A stretch of 64,000 bases of DNA from Gonatopus flavifemur (lineage: Eukaryota > Arthropoda > Insecta > Hymenoptera > Dryinidae). The stretch spans positions 15,578,501 to 15,642,500 of the forward strand of contig JAFFJZ010000009.1 of assembly GCA_018340375.1 (NCBI GenBank), read 5' to 3'. The notes beneath the pieces are model-generated. The model had not been told where the DNA came from and did no database searches. It saw only the letters and a program-made list of their open reading frames with translations. Shown here piece by piece: positions 1 to 9,719 of this stretch. The translations under genes and the position numbers were made by a program. Numbering within the stretch: the stretch's first letter is position 1; every line of letters starts with the position of its first letter.

Positions 1-430
1 GAATGAATATCCAAGACAGGAGTCGTGGAGGCGGTCAATGACCCAAGCGTCTTTGTGCATGGATCCCAGGAATATCCATCACAAATTGGCGCCCAATGTG
101 GGGCTCTATGTATGAATGAGAGGGTTTGGAAGCATCTGCCAACGTCCAGGAAGTAGTGGAATAGTGAGTGACTGTCTCCGACTCAGTCGAATCCCAATAT
201 CTCGCCTCGTCTTTCGGCAGTCGAGCTCAAGCGCGGTGGTCAGGATTATATCGGATGGTTATCCTGTTTCATTCAACTACATCGGTGAGTCCAGTCCAGT
301 TTTCTACCCAGGGGAGCAATATTTCCATCCGTAGGCCATTTAGAGTGCTGTGAAGGTCGACTTTCGTTAGCGTTGAGGGATTATCCGTCTCTGAAGTGAC
401 GTGACATCGAAGTTCATTGGTGTAACCGTT
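1..430 (+). mobile_element. truncated LTR-retroelement left edge: LTR end and leader
   Basis: This relatively GC-rich stretch contrasts with the AT-rich DNA after about 430. It contains a primer-binding site at 87, preceded by CA at 82-83, the usual LTR 3' terminus. The window therefore probably begins inside a 5' LTR and continues into an untranslated leader. Two short overlapping ORFs between 116 and 353 show no recognisable Gag motif and I do not call them genes. No downstream gag or pol follows, so the element is truncated or has lost its interior. Confidence 0.5.
87..106 (+). promoter_or_regulatory. retroelement primer-binding site, tRNA-Lys(CUU)-like
   Basis: TGGCGCCCAATGTGGGGCTC is complementary, apart from one base, to the 3' acceptor and T-arm of insect tRNA-Lys(CUU) as I recall that sequence. 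It begins with TGG, the complement of the tRNA CCA end, and follows an LTR-like CA by three bases. This is the expected minus-strand priming site of a Gypsy-type element. Confidence 0.6.
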
Positions 431-2220
431 CAAAAATATTATCTATGTCAAATTTATTGGGAATTCGCAACATTGAAAGAGAGAATCTCACATGAAAAAC
501 AAAAAATTAACGCAAAGTTCGTGATGTAAGCAGGATTTCTCAACCTATAATGTTTCATACACGATGCTATAGAAATCATTATCTGCGCATACTATTTACT
601 GTTGATCTTTATAATCGAATAATGTTTCCTATATCCCATTCTCAACACGAGGCAAAAATTTCATAAAAAAATAAACTTATCGAATGATTATATAGAGGTT
701 GATTCTTCATTATAGATTTTTCTTGACACACGATACAAGCGAATGAGTAACTTCCATTATTTAACCGTCTCACTTGCATTAGGTTCACAGGTTAGGCATT
801 AAAAATCTTATTATTTGCTATCTATCTGTTTTCATTCTGCGTTTAAGCAGATTGTGATAGTGTTATGAAATTCATCTGTGCAGCCACATATTTTCAATGG
901 ATCGACTGGATACAGAGAGAATAACATTTATCTGTAACTGATCCTATAAAATAATAGATGTATGATTCGGAATATTACTTCTGGTGAATTCTTGCTTTCA
1001 TTACTAGAGTGCTTTGGTTACGTTTGTTTTTGTATTCAATTTCACAACTCAAAAATGTGTTTCAAATACTTTGGTGTGATGATCTTTTGAGAATTGAAGT
1101 GAATTTCTAATGATGTATGTCTTTATAATTTTCTCTTCATTGACATATTTTTTGAAATTTATCTCACAGCACGAATGAACAATCACGCGACAGCTTTCCG
1201 ATTTCCAATATAATTTCATTCGCCAATTAAATATAAATGACAGCCCTATTATGGAATGAATCATTTTTGTCTTTCAAATGAGTTGTAGGGATTTCTCCAA
1301 CTCAATCACAGTCACGTACATTGTGGGGTCGTAAAACCTTCACCTAACACTATTGAAATATTTGAAACGTATAAACAAATGAAATTCATAGTTTATTGAT
1401 AATAAAAATATAAAATAACGATTATAAAGTCCATAAAACCATATTTACGTGAGAACAATTCACGTTTTGTAATACTGGTTTACGATAACAAGTTCATTTT
1501 GGATAAATTTCGAATAAATAATCATGCTACATCGATTCAGTTAGAATGAATATATATGGATTGAATTATACATTCTTTCCGAAAATCTCATTCGAAACGA
1601 GTGATTGGTATATGAGAACGGATAGAATTGTGATAGGAACCCTAAATTGAATTAAATGGAAAACATTTTATATTTATAAAATGTTCTGTTAGATCCAAGA
1701 TCGAGCCTATGTAGAAAGATAGCTTATGTATAATAGAATCATGTTCATTCTCGTGACTTCGAATGAGAGTCGTTACACAAAGATTTGTTTCGAGTCTCGT
1801 ACGCACTAGGAGCTTCCCTGACTATATTGATCAATTTCTGTAAGATATTTTGAATGATATTAGTACCGTGGAAATCATTATTCAACACGTTGAGCTGTTT
1901 GAATACATGAATTCAAGTTGTAATTATAACAATCGTCAAAGATAGAATTCACATCACATTTTCATCATGATCATTCATATTGTTGCTGAACCATGGAAAA
2001 AATAGCACTTTCGAATCAATAACCAAACATCGATATACATATATACTATGTCCTTTGACTTTAACGAATGGACAGATGTATATTATGAACGCGTTATGAA
2101 TTATATCCAGCATCTTGAATGAAGAGTTTAAGAGCTCCAAAAGAGATATCCAAATCTCATTTTGCTATCCATTACAGAAACAATTAGAAATCTATAGTGG
2201 CGAGTGTTTTCTTGTGCACG
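431..2220. other. AT-rich intergenic DNA, nothing recognised
   Basis: About 1.8 kb of AT-rich sequence with only short fortuitous ORFs. I see no domain, tRNA, terminal inverted repeat or clear splice-bounded exon here. Confidence 0.6.
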
Positions 2221-2222
2221 TA

Positions 2223-2254
<32 letters not shown>
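2221..2254. repeat. (TA)n microsatellite at transposon insertion point
   Basis: A run of TA dinucleotides immediately left of the Tc1/mariner element. A shorter TA-rich stretch lies at the right junction (4224-4260). Tc1/mariner elements insert at TA, so the microsatellite is a plausible target. Confidence 0.85.
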
Positions 2255-2257
<3 letters not shown>

Positions 2258-2628
2258 GGCGTCCCATTTGAAACAGGACAGCTGAATAACTCTTCAGGGA
2301 ATGGAGGGGGAAAAAAATTGTTAAGATAAAAGTTGTAGGGTTCGAAGGGAGCCATGAGATGGTGACCTTGAATTTGACCTTGAGGTCAATTTTGAGCATA
2401 ATTGATAGTCAAAGTATGTTTTTTCAAAAGGAAAACCCTACGTTCGACCTCAGAAATGAAAAGAGCGGAAAATTTGACGTCCGAATATGTTAACATATCA
2501 GGTCATTTAGAGGTCATTTGAAGGTCAAAAAACCATTTTCTATGGATTTTCACGGAAAAGCCTCAAACGAGTTGTTTCTCTGACCAAAGTTATCAAAGTT
2601 AAAGTGAAACCCCACGTTTCGACCTTGA
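2255..2628 (+). repeat. left 374-bp terminal inverted repeat
   Basis: Pairs with 3850-4223 in inverse orientation over its whole length, with scattered mismatches. It is rich in AGGTCA/TGACCT half-sites: GACCTTGA, GGTCATTTAGAGGTCA and others recur within it. Confidence 0.9.
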
Positions 2629-2731
2629 ATTGAAACTAAACAGAACAAACCTTCAGAGTTTATTCTTCATATCAGTACGAAAATGATCATTAAGAAGTTT
2701 TCATCGTTTACGGTGTAAGTGCGGGTTCAAA

Positions 2732-3708
2732 ATGGTTTATTCACCTAACGAATGTGTTGATATTTTAATGATCTTGGGTGAGTGTCGCGGAGTGTATCAA
2801 AGAGCGTCACGATTGTACAGAGAGCGGTTTGGAGATCGGCAGCATCATCCTTCTCCAGAAGTCATCAAGGTTTCAACTTTAACGACCCTCGATGCGTTGC
2901 TGTTTTAGCAATAATACACATGAATCCTCATGTTAGTTTACGTGATATTGAACGCGATTTGGGTATTCCACGCAGTACGGCACACAGAATTCTACAAGCT
3001 GCTCAATATCATCCGTACCTCATCACACTGACCCAAGAATTATCTCAACAAGATGTGCAGAATCGGGTTAACTTTTGCCATTGGGCTTTACAGAGGTTGA
3101 ACGGAGCACCCGATTTCTTTCGATATGTTCTTTTCAGTGATGAATCAACGTTCCAAAGTACTGGCTTGTTAAATCGTCACAATAGCCACTATTGGTCAGC
3201 GCAAAACCCGCACTGGACTCAACAAGTTGATCATCAGCATCGGTGGAGTATAAATGTTTGGTGTGGAATTCCAGACAATCAAGTTATTGGGCCGTATTTT
3301 TTTGATGGAACTGTTAACGGTCCTAATCATCTACAGTTTTTACAGAATGAATTACCAGTTCTCATGGAAGATGTGACATTAGCAACTAGGCAGAGGATGT
3401 GGTATCAGCAAGACGGTGCACCACTACACTTTGCTCGATGTGTGAGGGATTATCTAAATATCCTTTTCCCCAATCGTTGGATTGGTCGAGGTGGATTTGT
3501 ACTGTGGCCGGCAAGATCTCCTGATCTCACCCCTCTAGATTTTTATTTCTTATGGAGTTATGTAAAAAATGTCGTTTATACCAACCGACCAACAACACCT
3601 GTGGATCTACAACAACGCATCAGATACGCAATTGCAATTATTCGTGCAGAAGGTTTCAGTCTGTTCTTGGAAACTTTCGACGCCGGCTGGAGTTATGTAT
3701 TGAAGTAA
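2732..3708 (+). pseudogene. Tc1/mariner transposase with DUF4817-like N-terminus, frameshifted
   Basis: The gene would cut and paste the element as a DDE/D transposase. An ATG at 2732 opens a frame reading MVYSPNECVDILMILGECRG, typical of the DUF4817 helix-turn-helix head seen on insect IS630-type transposases. Near 2865-2875 the sense frame switches by one base to the frame that runs to TGA/TAA at 3708. That frame carries a second HTH (DIERDLGIPRSTAHRILQ) and the catalytic motifs FSDEST, QQDGAPLHFA and SPDLTPLDFYFLW. The spacing between the second and third acidic residues is 41 residues (D of QQDGAP to D of PLD), a DD41D arrangement. The linker usually found between the two HTH segments seems shortened, so a small deletion may accompany the frameshift. 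Upstream GTG-type starts in the second frame are not believable as native starts. Confidence 0.85.
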
Positions 3709-3849
3709 ATGGCGGTCAATTCGAACATCTCCTGCAATAAGTGTGTCTTACCCGTCAACGGATTTGTGCCATCTGTAATTATAAAACGACGAACTGGAAA
3801 AATAAATAATTTTTTGATTATTGTTTCAAATTTGCATTCATTATCGTTC

Positions 3850-4223
3850 TCAAGGTCGAAACGTGGGGTTTCACTTTAACTTTGATAACTTTGGTCAGAG
3901 AAACAACTCGTTTGAGGCTTTCCCGTGAAAATCCATAGAAAATGGTTTTTTGACCTTCAAATGACCTCTAAATGACCTGATATGTTGACATATTCGGACG
4001 TAAAATTTTTCGCTCTTCCCATTTCTGAGGTCGACCGTAGGGTTTTCCATTTGAAAAAACATACTTTGACCATCAATTATGCTCAAAATTGACCTCAAGG
4101 TCAGATTCAAGGTCACCATCTTATGGCTCCCTTGGAACCCTACAACTTTTATCTGAACAATTTTTTTCCCCCTCCATTCCCTGAAGAGTTATTCAGCTGT
4201 CCTGTTTCAAATGGGACGCCCTG
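3850..4223 (-). repeat. right 374-bp terminal inverted repeat
   Basis: Inverse complement of 2255-2628. It ends CCCTG and is followed by the TA target duplication at 4224-4225. Confidence 0.9.
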
Positions 4224-4225
4224 TA

Positions 4226-5044
4226 TATATACATATATACATAAATACAGATATATGTGTATATAAGGACATCATTGAATCGTTTTGTATATAGTGTTTT
4301 AATCATCACCCATCGCATTTAAGATATCAGAAGGGAATTCTTCGGAGAATTTTTCAAGGAATTTCCAATATCTCGTGTTATGGATGATCATTATTATTAT
4401 TCTTATGCATAAGCTACTCGACCACTCGTTATGTTCAAGAATTGAGAACCTCGAATAAGTTTCGGACTTCGAGCTGAATCATTTGATTGAATCATAATAA
4501 CTTTGGTGAACCGAGTGACGCTTGAAGTATGAAGTTAACATTTGGAACTCGTTTTCTGATTATTCCGTTTGTATCCTGAGCTCTTGCGGAAGCGTATTGA
4601 TTTCATTGGAGGATTCGTGTGGTTCGTTCATTTGGTTTCTTTGAACATAGTTGGAGAATTAACGAAGTGTCTCCCACAATGAGATACGCGTGATACCCCT
4701 AGGGTAATTTGCAAATTTGTTTCGTTTGCTCTGATAGATTTCTCCCTTCCTCTTTATACCAATCGTATATACGACACACATATATATATACGCATATCTT
4801 GGAGAATGTTTTTTTGCAATTGGCCATCTTGCCCATTTGTTGTTTTCAGCTTGTGGCTCCCATTGAATCACACAAACCTCAACAAAGACGGAAAAGACCA
4901 TTGTTCTGATTGAAGCCCCTGAAATAATCGGAACAGAAAAATCTGAAAATTGACATTTATTACGATTTTTTTTATATACTCATTGTGATTCTTTTGTATA
5001 TTCAATCGTGTTTCGCCATTCTTGTATGTATTTCTTTCAGCTTG
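4226..5044. other. AT-rich flank, probable eroded 5' LTR of Gypsy-A
   Basis: No gene is recognised. The stretch lies immediately upstream of the primer-binding site at 5045, where a 5' LTR is expected. A TATA-like CTTTATACC is at about 4751. Two imperfect copies of a motif, CAGCTTGTGGCTCCCATTGA near 4848 and CAGCTTGTGGCGCCCACTGA near 5039, lie about 190 bp apart, suggesting a local duplication at the LTR/leader junction. I could not find a matching second LTR downstream of the element, so LTR limits are not defined. Confidence 0.4.
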
Positions 5045-5053
5045 TGGCGCCCA
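5045..5053 (+). promoter_or_regulatory. candidate primer-binding site of Gypsy-A
   Basis: TGGCGCCCA matches the first nine bases of the tRNA-Lys-type primer site seen at 87. The following bases diverge, so only the 3' terminal nine bases of the tRNA would pair. Confidence 0.45.
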
Positions 5054-5742
5054 CTGAACCCCACAGACTGTAGCAGATACAGGAGAACGATTGTTCCCCT
5101 GATCATACCCCCTTGAGAGGAACTCAGAATTCCCCTAGTTCCCGCCCTCACCCCACAAAAGACTTCGAATCGTTTCTGCGTATTTACGAGTCGAAATTAC
5201 GCGAAATTGACCCCGTGGAGTATTCCCCTAGTGAAATCTCCGTTCTTGGTTGGATTGCTGTTTCCCTAGTGGAGATTTTGAGTTTAGTTCCATCCAACTT
5301 GCACTATTAATAATCGCCACTAAAATTTCATTTTCGCTTGATTACCTGATTTGGTAGAATGGATTGGAACATCCGGGTTTGATGTGGAACATTGGTGGAG
5401 CATACCAATACCCTTCTTTTTTCGGAAAAAAAAAAACAAAGGGACTTGAGAAGTCACCTTGAGACATTTTCTATACGATTAGAAACATCCGAACTTTGTT
5501 TTGAGAAGCTCAACGGTATACGGTAGTGAAGTACTAGTTATATTTCGATATTTGGATACGTCACTCGGGTTTTTGTTTTCATAATCACGTTGAAGATTCG
5601 AGAACGATTTCGGCCGCGGATTCCAAGAATTGGTTCCCCTTCTTTCATTTTTTGTCTCCCGAATAGTATTCTCATCTTGTGTGGGGGAAAATTGGAGCGC
5701 GGATACCGGAGTTTCCGAAGTTTCCTCGGGTTCTGAACGAAA
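5054..5742. other. Gypsy-A untranslated leader
   Basis: About 690 bp between the primer-binding site and the gag ATG. A 65-codon ORF at 5113-5310 has no recognised domain. The remainder is non-coding. Confidence 0.45.
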
Positions 5743-7845
5743 ATGGACCCCTCAGGCGACTCCGAACTGTCCCTAGAGGAAATTATAAGCCGACTTCGCA
5801 GTTTTGGGCTTCCCACGGAGGGAGATGGAAGAGAATTACGTCAGCGGTTACGAACTCATCTGAATCCCATTGTCAACCCCCCAGCCACTACTCAATTCAC
5901 CCTCTTAGACACCTTACCCAGAATTTCGGGATTCTTCGAAGATCACAGTAACCTCCTTGATGATAGGCCCCCATCGCGTGGTTCCTCATACGCGGAAGAC
6001 CCTAGTGATTATGCGTGGATTGAGACCCTCACCCCGGGAAAGTTAGTAGCTCTCCTAGTGGGTCATTCCCTCAATTGTGTGGGGACTGTCGGGGACAAGA
6101 GGGATCGAGCCCATCGATATTACCGAAGGGCGCAAGGGGACAGAACCGTCCGCTAGGCGTTGGATGATCTGTCTCCGGAACTTAGGCCTACTGAGCTCGA
6201 ACCCCTCTCGAATCCCGCACCCCCCGAATCCGTTCGAGAGACATCCGGAGATACTAACTCTCCTTTTGAGCTCTCATCGGGGCGCACCCACAAGTCCACC
6301 CATATCGAATCAGCCCCCAACTCTCAACATATTCCCACGTCCCATGCCGTATCGTCCACTACATTCACTACGACGACAACCACTGTCAACGTCGACACCC
6401 GCGCCCCCATAACTGCCCCGACCACTTCTGGGCCCCAGAGGCGAATTATTCCCGCCAATATTAGTGACTTTGGGTCAACTGCCGTACGGAGCCCACCCCT
6501 GGTCACCCATCCCCAATATTTTCCGACCATCCTACCCAATCACACGGAAAATTGCAGTGATTTCCCCCCGTCTGTCCCAAGAACCACCAAATATGGCCCA
6601 GGAGGACAATCTTCGGCGCAAATCACGCAAACAACCTACATATCTCAACCAATGGCCACAAGAGTGAGTCATAATACCCCGACAACCCCCACGACTGCCC
6701 CTACTCATGGAATTCATAGCATTCCCGGCCCTCAATTGGCCCAAACCCATGGGTGCTCCAATAATCCCAGCAGTTCGGTACCCGTGACCCAGCACTCATA
6801 CTCCCATGCCCTGACCCCAGCGACGGTAGCGTCGATTCCTACTCAGCCCTCGTATTCCCAACCGCCAGCAAACTTTTTCCCGATACCGGCGTCCCAAGCC
6901 CCAAACAACCTACACGTCACTCCCCATTGGCAACAACAAGCCCATTTGCCACCTCCGGTTACCTCCCAGTGTGCCCTGACCCAGCCCTCCTATTCCTTGC
7001 TCCCACACTACCAAGCCACCAGTATTAACACACGGCCCAGTACCCAACCCCCATTCCATATGACCCAATATGTCCCGGCCGGAGCCCATCCCAGCAACCT
7101 GGCTGCTATTGCCCGGAATTGGCGTCTGTCCTCCTCGGGACAAGACGGCGATCCCGAGGAATTCCTCTTAAGATTGAATGAATGCCGGGCCATGACCAAC
7201 TTGTCGGATTTGGAAGTCCTCAACTTAATGCCCACCGTTCTAAAGGACATTGCCCTACAATGGTTTCGGATCGGGAAAACGTCCTTCAATTCCCTAGATT
7301 CCTTTTATAGTTCCTTCCGATATAGATTTGGTTCCGCGGATTACGAAGGGAAATTGCGCCAACAGGCGCTCACTCCATTTCAAGGACCAGATGAACCACT
7401 CGCAAACTACATCAATTTTGTACAACTTTCATGGTCGAGCATGCGCAGACCTCATCCTCTGGAAGGAGAGCTTTCCCTGGCGCTAGATCACATGCGCCCG
7501 GAGTATCGCTGCCAGATGATGAGGGCATTATTTAATACATACGAGCGAATGGAAATGCGGGCCCTTGAAGTCGAGCGAACACTTAGGCCCCAGGAAATCC
7601 TTATACAACTCCCAACATCCCAACTAGCACTCCCGGAATTGGCGTTTAAGACAAAGAAGACCTCACCCCCCAGACTACACCCGTGGTCAAAAACCGATGA
7701 TTCCCCAGATCCGGGGAGAACACCCGAACTAAGCAACCTGTTCCGTCATCCCAGTCTCAGCCCGAATACAACCCTCCAAACACAACTCAGGAAACCCCAC
7801 GAAGGGAACCCAATAGCCACCACCCGAATGACCCGAGCTCTCTAG
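5743..7845 (+). pseudogene. gag: Gypsy-A gag with in-frame TAG; N-terminal SAP-like motif
   Basis: One reading frame runs from ATG 5743 to TAG 7843-7845, broken only by a TAG at 6154-6156. The start of the protein (about residues 9-40) reads LSLEEIISRLRSFGLPTEGD followed by ELRQRLRTHL, which fits the SAP nucleic-acid-binding motif. A long proline/threonine/histidine-rich segment follows (about residues 150-440). Then comes a retrotransposon capsid-type domain (about residues 450-615) with WRLSSSGQDGDPEEFLLRLN and ALQWFRIGKTSFNSLDSF. No CCHC zinc knuckle is visible. The end overlaps the protease frame in the -1 register, as expected for programmed frameshifting. The native product would form the virus-like particle and bind RNA. 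Confidence 0.8.
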
Positions 7846-7856
7846 CCCGAATATAC

Positions 7857-8351
7857 TTGACCATCAAGATCGGCCCATACGATATTCCTGCCCTCATGGA
7901 TACAAGCGCATCATGTACCTTTTCCGGTCCTCCTGGACGTGACTTACCGCGGGTTCTCAAAATCCCTGTCAAAAGAGCCTCTTATGGTGCCGTGAAGGTC
8001 GCCAATGGGAAAATTGAGCCCATTTCGGAGGAAGCCCAGGTACCAATAGAAATTCTGAACGTCAAAAAGACTTTGACTTGTCGGGTGGTACCGGGCCTAG
8101 ATATTGATTTCATCCTTGGGATGGATTTCTTCTACGAATTCGGTTTGGTTTTGGATGGGTTCAATGGTCGTTGGCATATCGGAGGACAGGCCGAGAACTG
8201 GCAGTACTTCACTCCAAGCCCCGAGATCCCAACCCCGCCACCCACCCTCCATGGTTTACTACCCTTGAACCCCTCCCAACAAACCCGTTCGGTGAATTTC
8301 GTCAAGCAGGAAGTCCCTTCCCTACCCCTTCCTCTGGTGCTATCTTGTTGA
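7857..8351 (+). CDS. Gypsy-A aspartic protease, active-site glycine replaced
   Basis: This frame is -1 relative to gag and is open upstream of 7857 through the gag stop, so it would be translated by frameshifting rather than from its own start. The active-site region reads ALMDTSASCTFSG, where retropepsins have D-(S/T)-G-A; the glycine position holds serine. The second signature ILGMDFFYEFGLVLDG is present. The frame stops at TGA 8349-8351 just before the RT segment, which lies in a third register, so a frameshift separates protease and RT in this copy. Confidence 0.7.
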   Translation: MTIKIGPYDIPALMDTSASCTFSGPPGRDLPRVLKIPVKRASYGAVKVANGKIEPISEEAQVPIEILNVKKTLTCRVVPGLDIDFILGMDFFYEFGLVLDGFNGRWHIGGQAENWQYFTPSPEIPTPPPTLHGLLPLNPSQQTRSVNFVKQEVPSLPLPLVLSC

Positions 8352-8848
8352 CTTCCCACCACATTGATGGCCAGGGACATCTAGGCAAGAAGCGCAGATA
8401 CTATCCGGTCAGCCCAAAGGTCAGAGAAGAAATGTAAAAGGGAGTAGATAGAATGCTGACCGAAGGTATAGTCGAACCTTCTTCGAGCGATTGGTCAAGT
8501 CCGATCGTAATGGTGGAGAAAAGGGAAGTGAAACCCCAAGACGAGGAACTACAACGCATGATCGCTCGGGAAGGGGAGACCAAATCCAAAAGCGAGTACA
8601 GGTTCTGCGTGGATTACCGTGAAGTCAACAAGGTAACCAAAAAGGACGCCTATCCCCTTCCCTACATGAGTAGTATTCTGGACAAATTACGTTCGGCCCG
8701 GTACATCTCCACAATTGATCTTAGTCAAGCCTATCACCAGATTCCCATGAACCCTCGCTTGAAAGAAATCACGCCTTTTACGGTCCTTGGCCGTGGTTCA
8801 TTCCAATTCACCCTTATGCCCTATGGCTTGACTAATGCCCCTGCCTAG
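8351..8848 (+). pseudogene. Gypsy-A reverse transcriptase, N-terminal blocks
   Basis: This frame contains RT blocks: IVEPSSSDWSSPIVMVEKRE, RFCVDYREVNKVTKKDAYPLP, DKLRSARYISTIDLSQAYHQIP and LMPYGLTNAPA. The first catalytic Asp is in STIDLSQAYHQIP. In-frame TAA at 8435-8437 and TAG at 8846-8848 interrupt it. The frame differs from both protease and the next RT segment. It would polymerise cDNA from the element RNA if intact. Confidence 0.85.
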
Positions 8849-9129
8849 AGCCCCACGCATTTTCGTATTTGGACGATATCATTATCGTCACAGGAACATT
8901 TAAGGACCATCTAATCTGGCTAAAGAAAGTATTAGACCGGATAAGAGAAGCCGTGTTGGCCATCAATCCGGAAAAATGCGAATGGTGCAAGTCGGAGGTG
9001 AGGTACCTCGGCTTTCTGGTCAACCAAAATGGTCTCCAAATGGATCTTAGTAAAATCGAGCCCGTACTGAACTACCCTCCACACACCAATCTAAAAGGAC
9101 TTCAGAGATTCCTCGGTATGGCGTCGTAG
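8848..9129 (+). pseudogene. Gypsy-A reverse transcriptase, YLDD segment
   Basis: This segment reads EPHAFSYLDDIIIVTGTFKD and carries the catalytic YLDD box, then the thumb-side motif VRYLGFLVNQNGLQ and LKGLQRFLGMAS. Between TNAPA of the previous segment and this one, the roughly 15-25 residues normally present in Gypsy RTs are missing and the frame has changed, so an internal deletion of RT is inferred. TAG at 9127-9129 ends the frame. Confidence 0.85.
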
Positions 9130-9719
9130 TACCGACGTTTTATCGAACATTTTGCCACGATCGCCGCCCCGCCCCATAAGTTAACCAAGAAAGGTTCAGC
9201 GTGAAAGTGGGAAAACGCGGAACAAGAGGCCTTTGAATCTCTGAAGAAGTCCATAGCTTCAGCCCCTATCCTGGTTTGCCCCGATTTCCCTCAGCCCTTC
9301 GCCCTCCAAACGGATGCCAGTAACACTGGTCTCGGCGCTGTCCTCACCCAGTCTCTAGAGGGAGAGGAGAGAGTTATTGCTTTCGCAAGCAGAACTCTAA
9401 ACAGCGCTGAGGAAAATTACTCCGTGACAGAGCGAGAATGCCTGGCCGTTCTCTGGGCCATCAAGAAATTCCGAGAATACTTGGAAGGTTACCACTTCAC
9501 CGTGATAACCGACCACGCGAGTTCAAAGTGGCTATATCAACTTCATAACCCAACAGGGAGACTAGCCAGATGGGCGCTGGAACTCCTGGAGTATGATTTT
9601 GATATAGTCCACAGAAGAGGCGCCCTCCACCATGTCCCCGCTGCCTTGTCACGGATGTACGAAGAAGATTCCCCCAAGCCCCTGACCCACAAATTATCCT
9701 GCCTCAGAATGACATCCCG
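9130..9719 (+). pseudogene. Gypsy-A RNase H region
   Basis: Same frame as the preceding YLDD segment, with stops at 9127-9129 (TAG) and 9202-9204 (TGA). After the tether YRRFIEHFATIAAP comes the RNase H domain: LQTDASNTGLGAVLTQ (first Asp), SVTERECLAVLWAIKKFREY (Glu), ITDHASSKWLY (Asp) and the final motif VPAALSR where an Asp is usual. The absence of Asp in VPAALSR suggests another lesion. The frame shifts near 9720 into the integrase ORF. Confidence 0.8.

Larger units (their letters stand above)
2255..4223 (+). mobile_element. complete Tc1/mariner (IS630-type) transposon with long TIRs
   Basis: The element is 1969 bp, begins CAGGGCGTCCC and ends with the inverse GGGACGCCCTG. It is flanked by TA at 2253-2254 and 4224-4225. 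The terminal inverted repeats are 374 bp each, unusually long for the superfamily. Between them lies one transposase gene on the plus strand, broken by a frameshift. TIR divergence is low by eye, so the insertion is not ancient, but this copy cannot make full transposase. Confidence 0.9.

Noticed and set aside
6324..7289. Minus-strand ORFs opposite gag
   Set aside because: Compositional shadows without motifs; glycine-rich because they are the inverse of proline-rich Gag.
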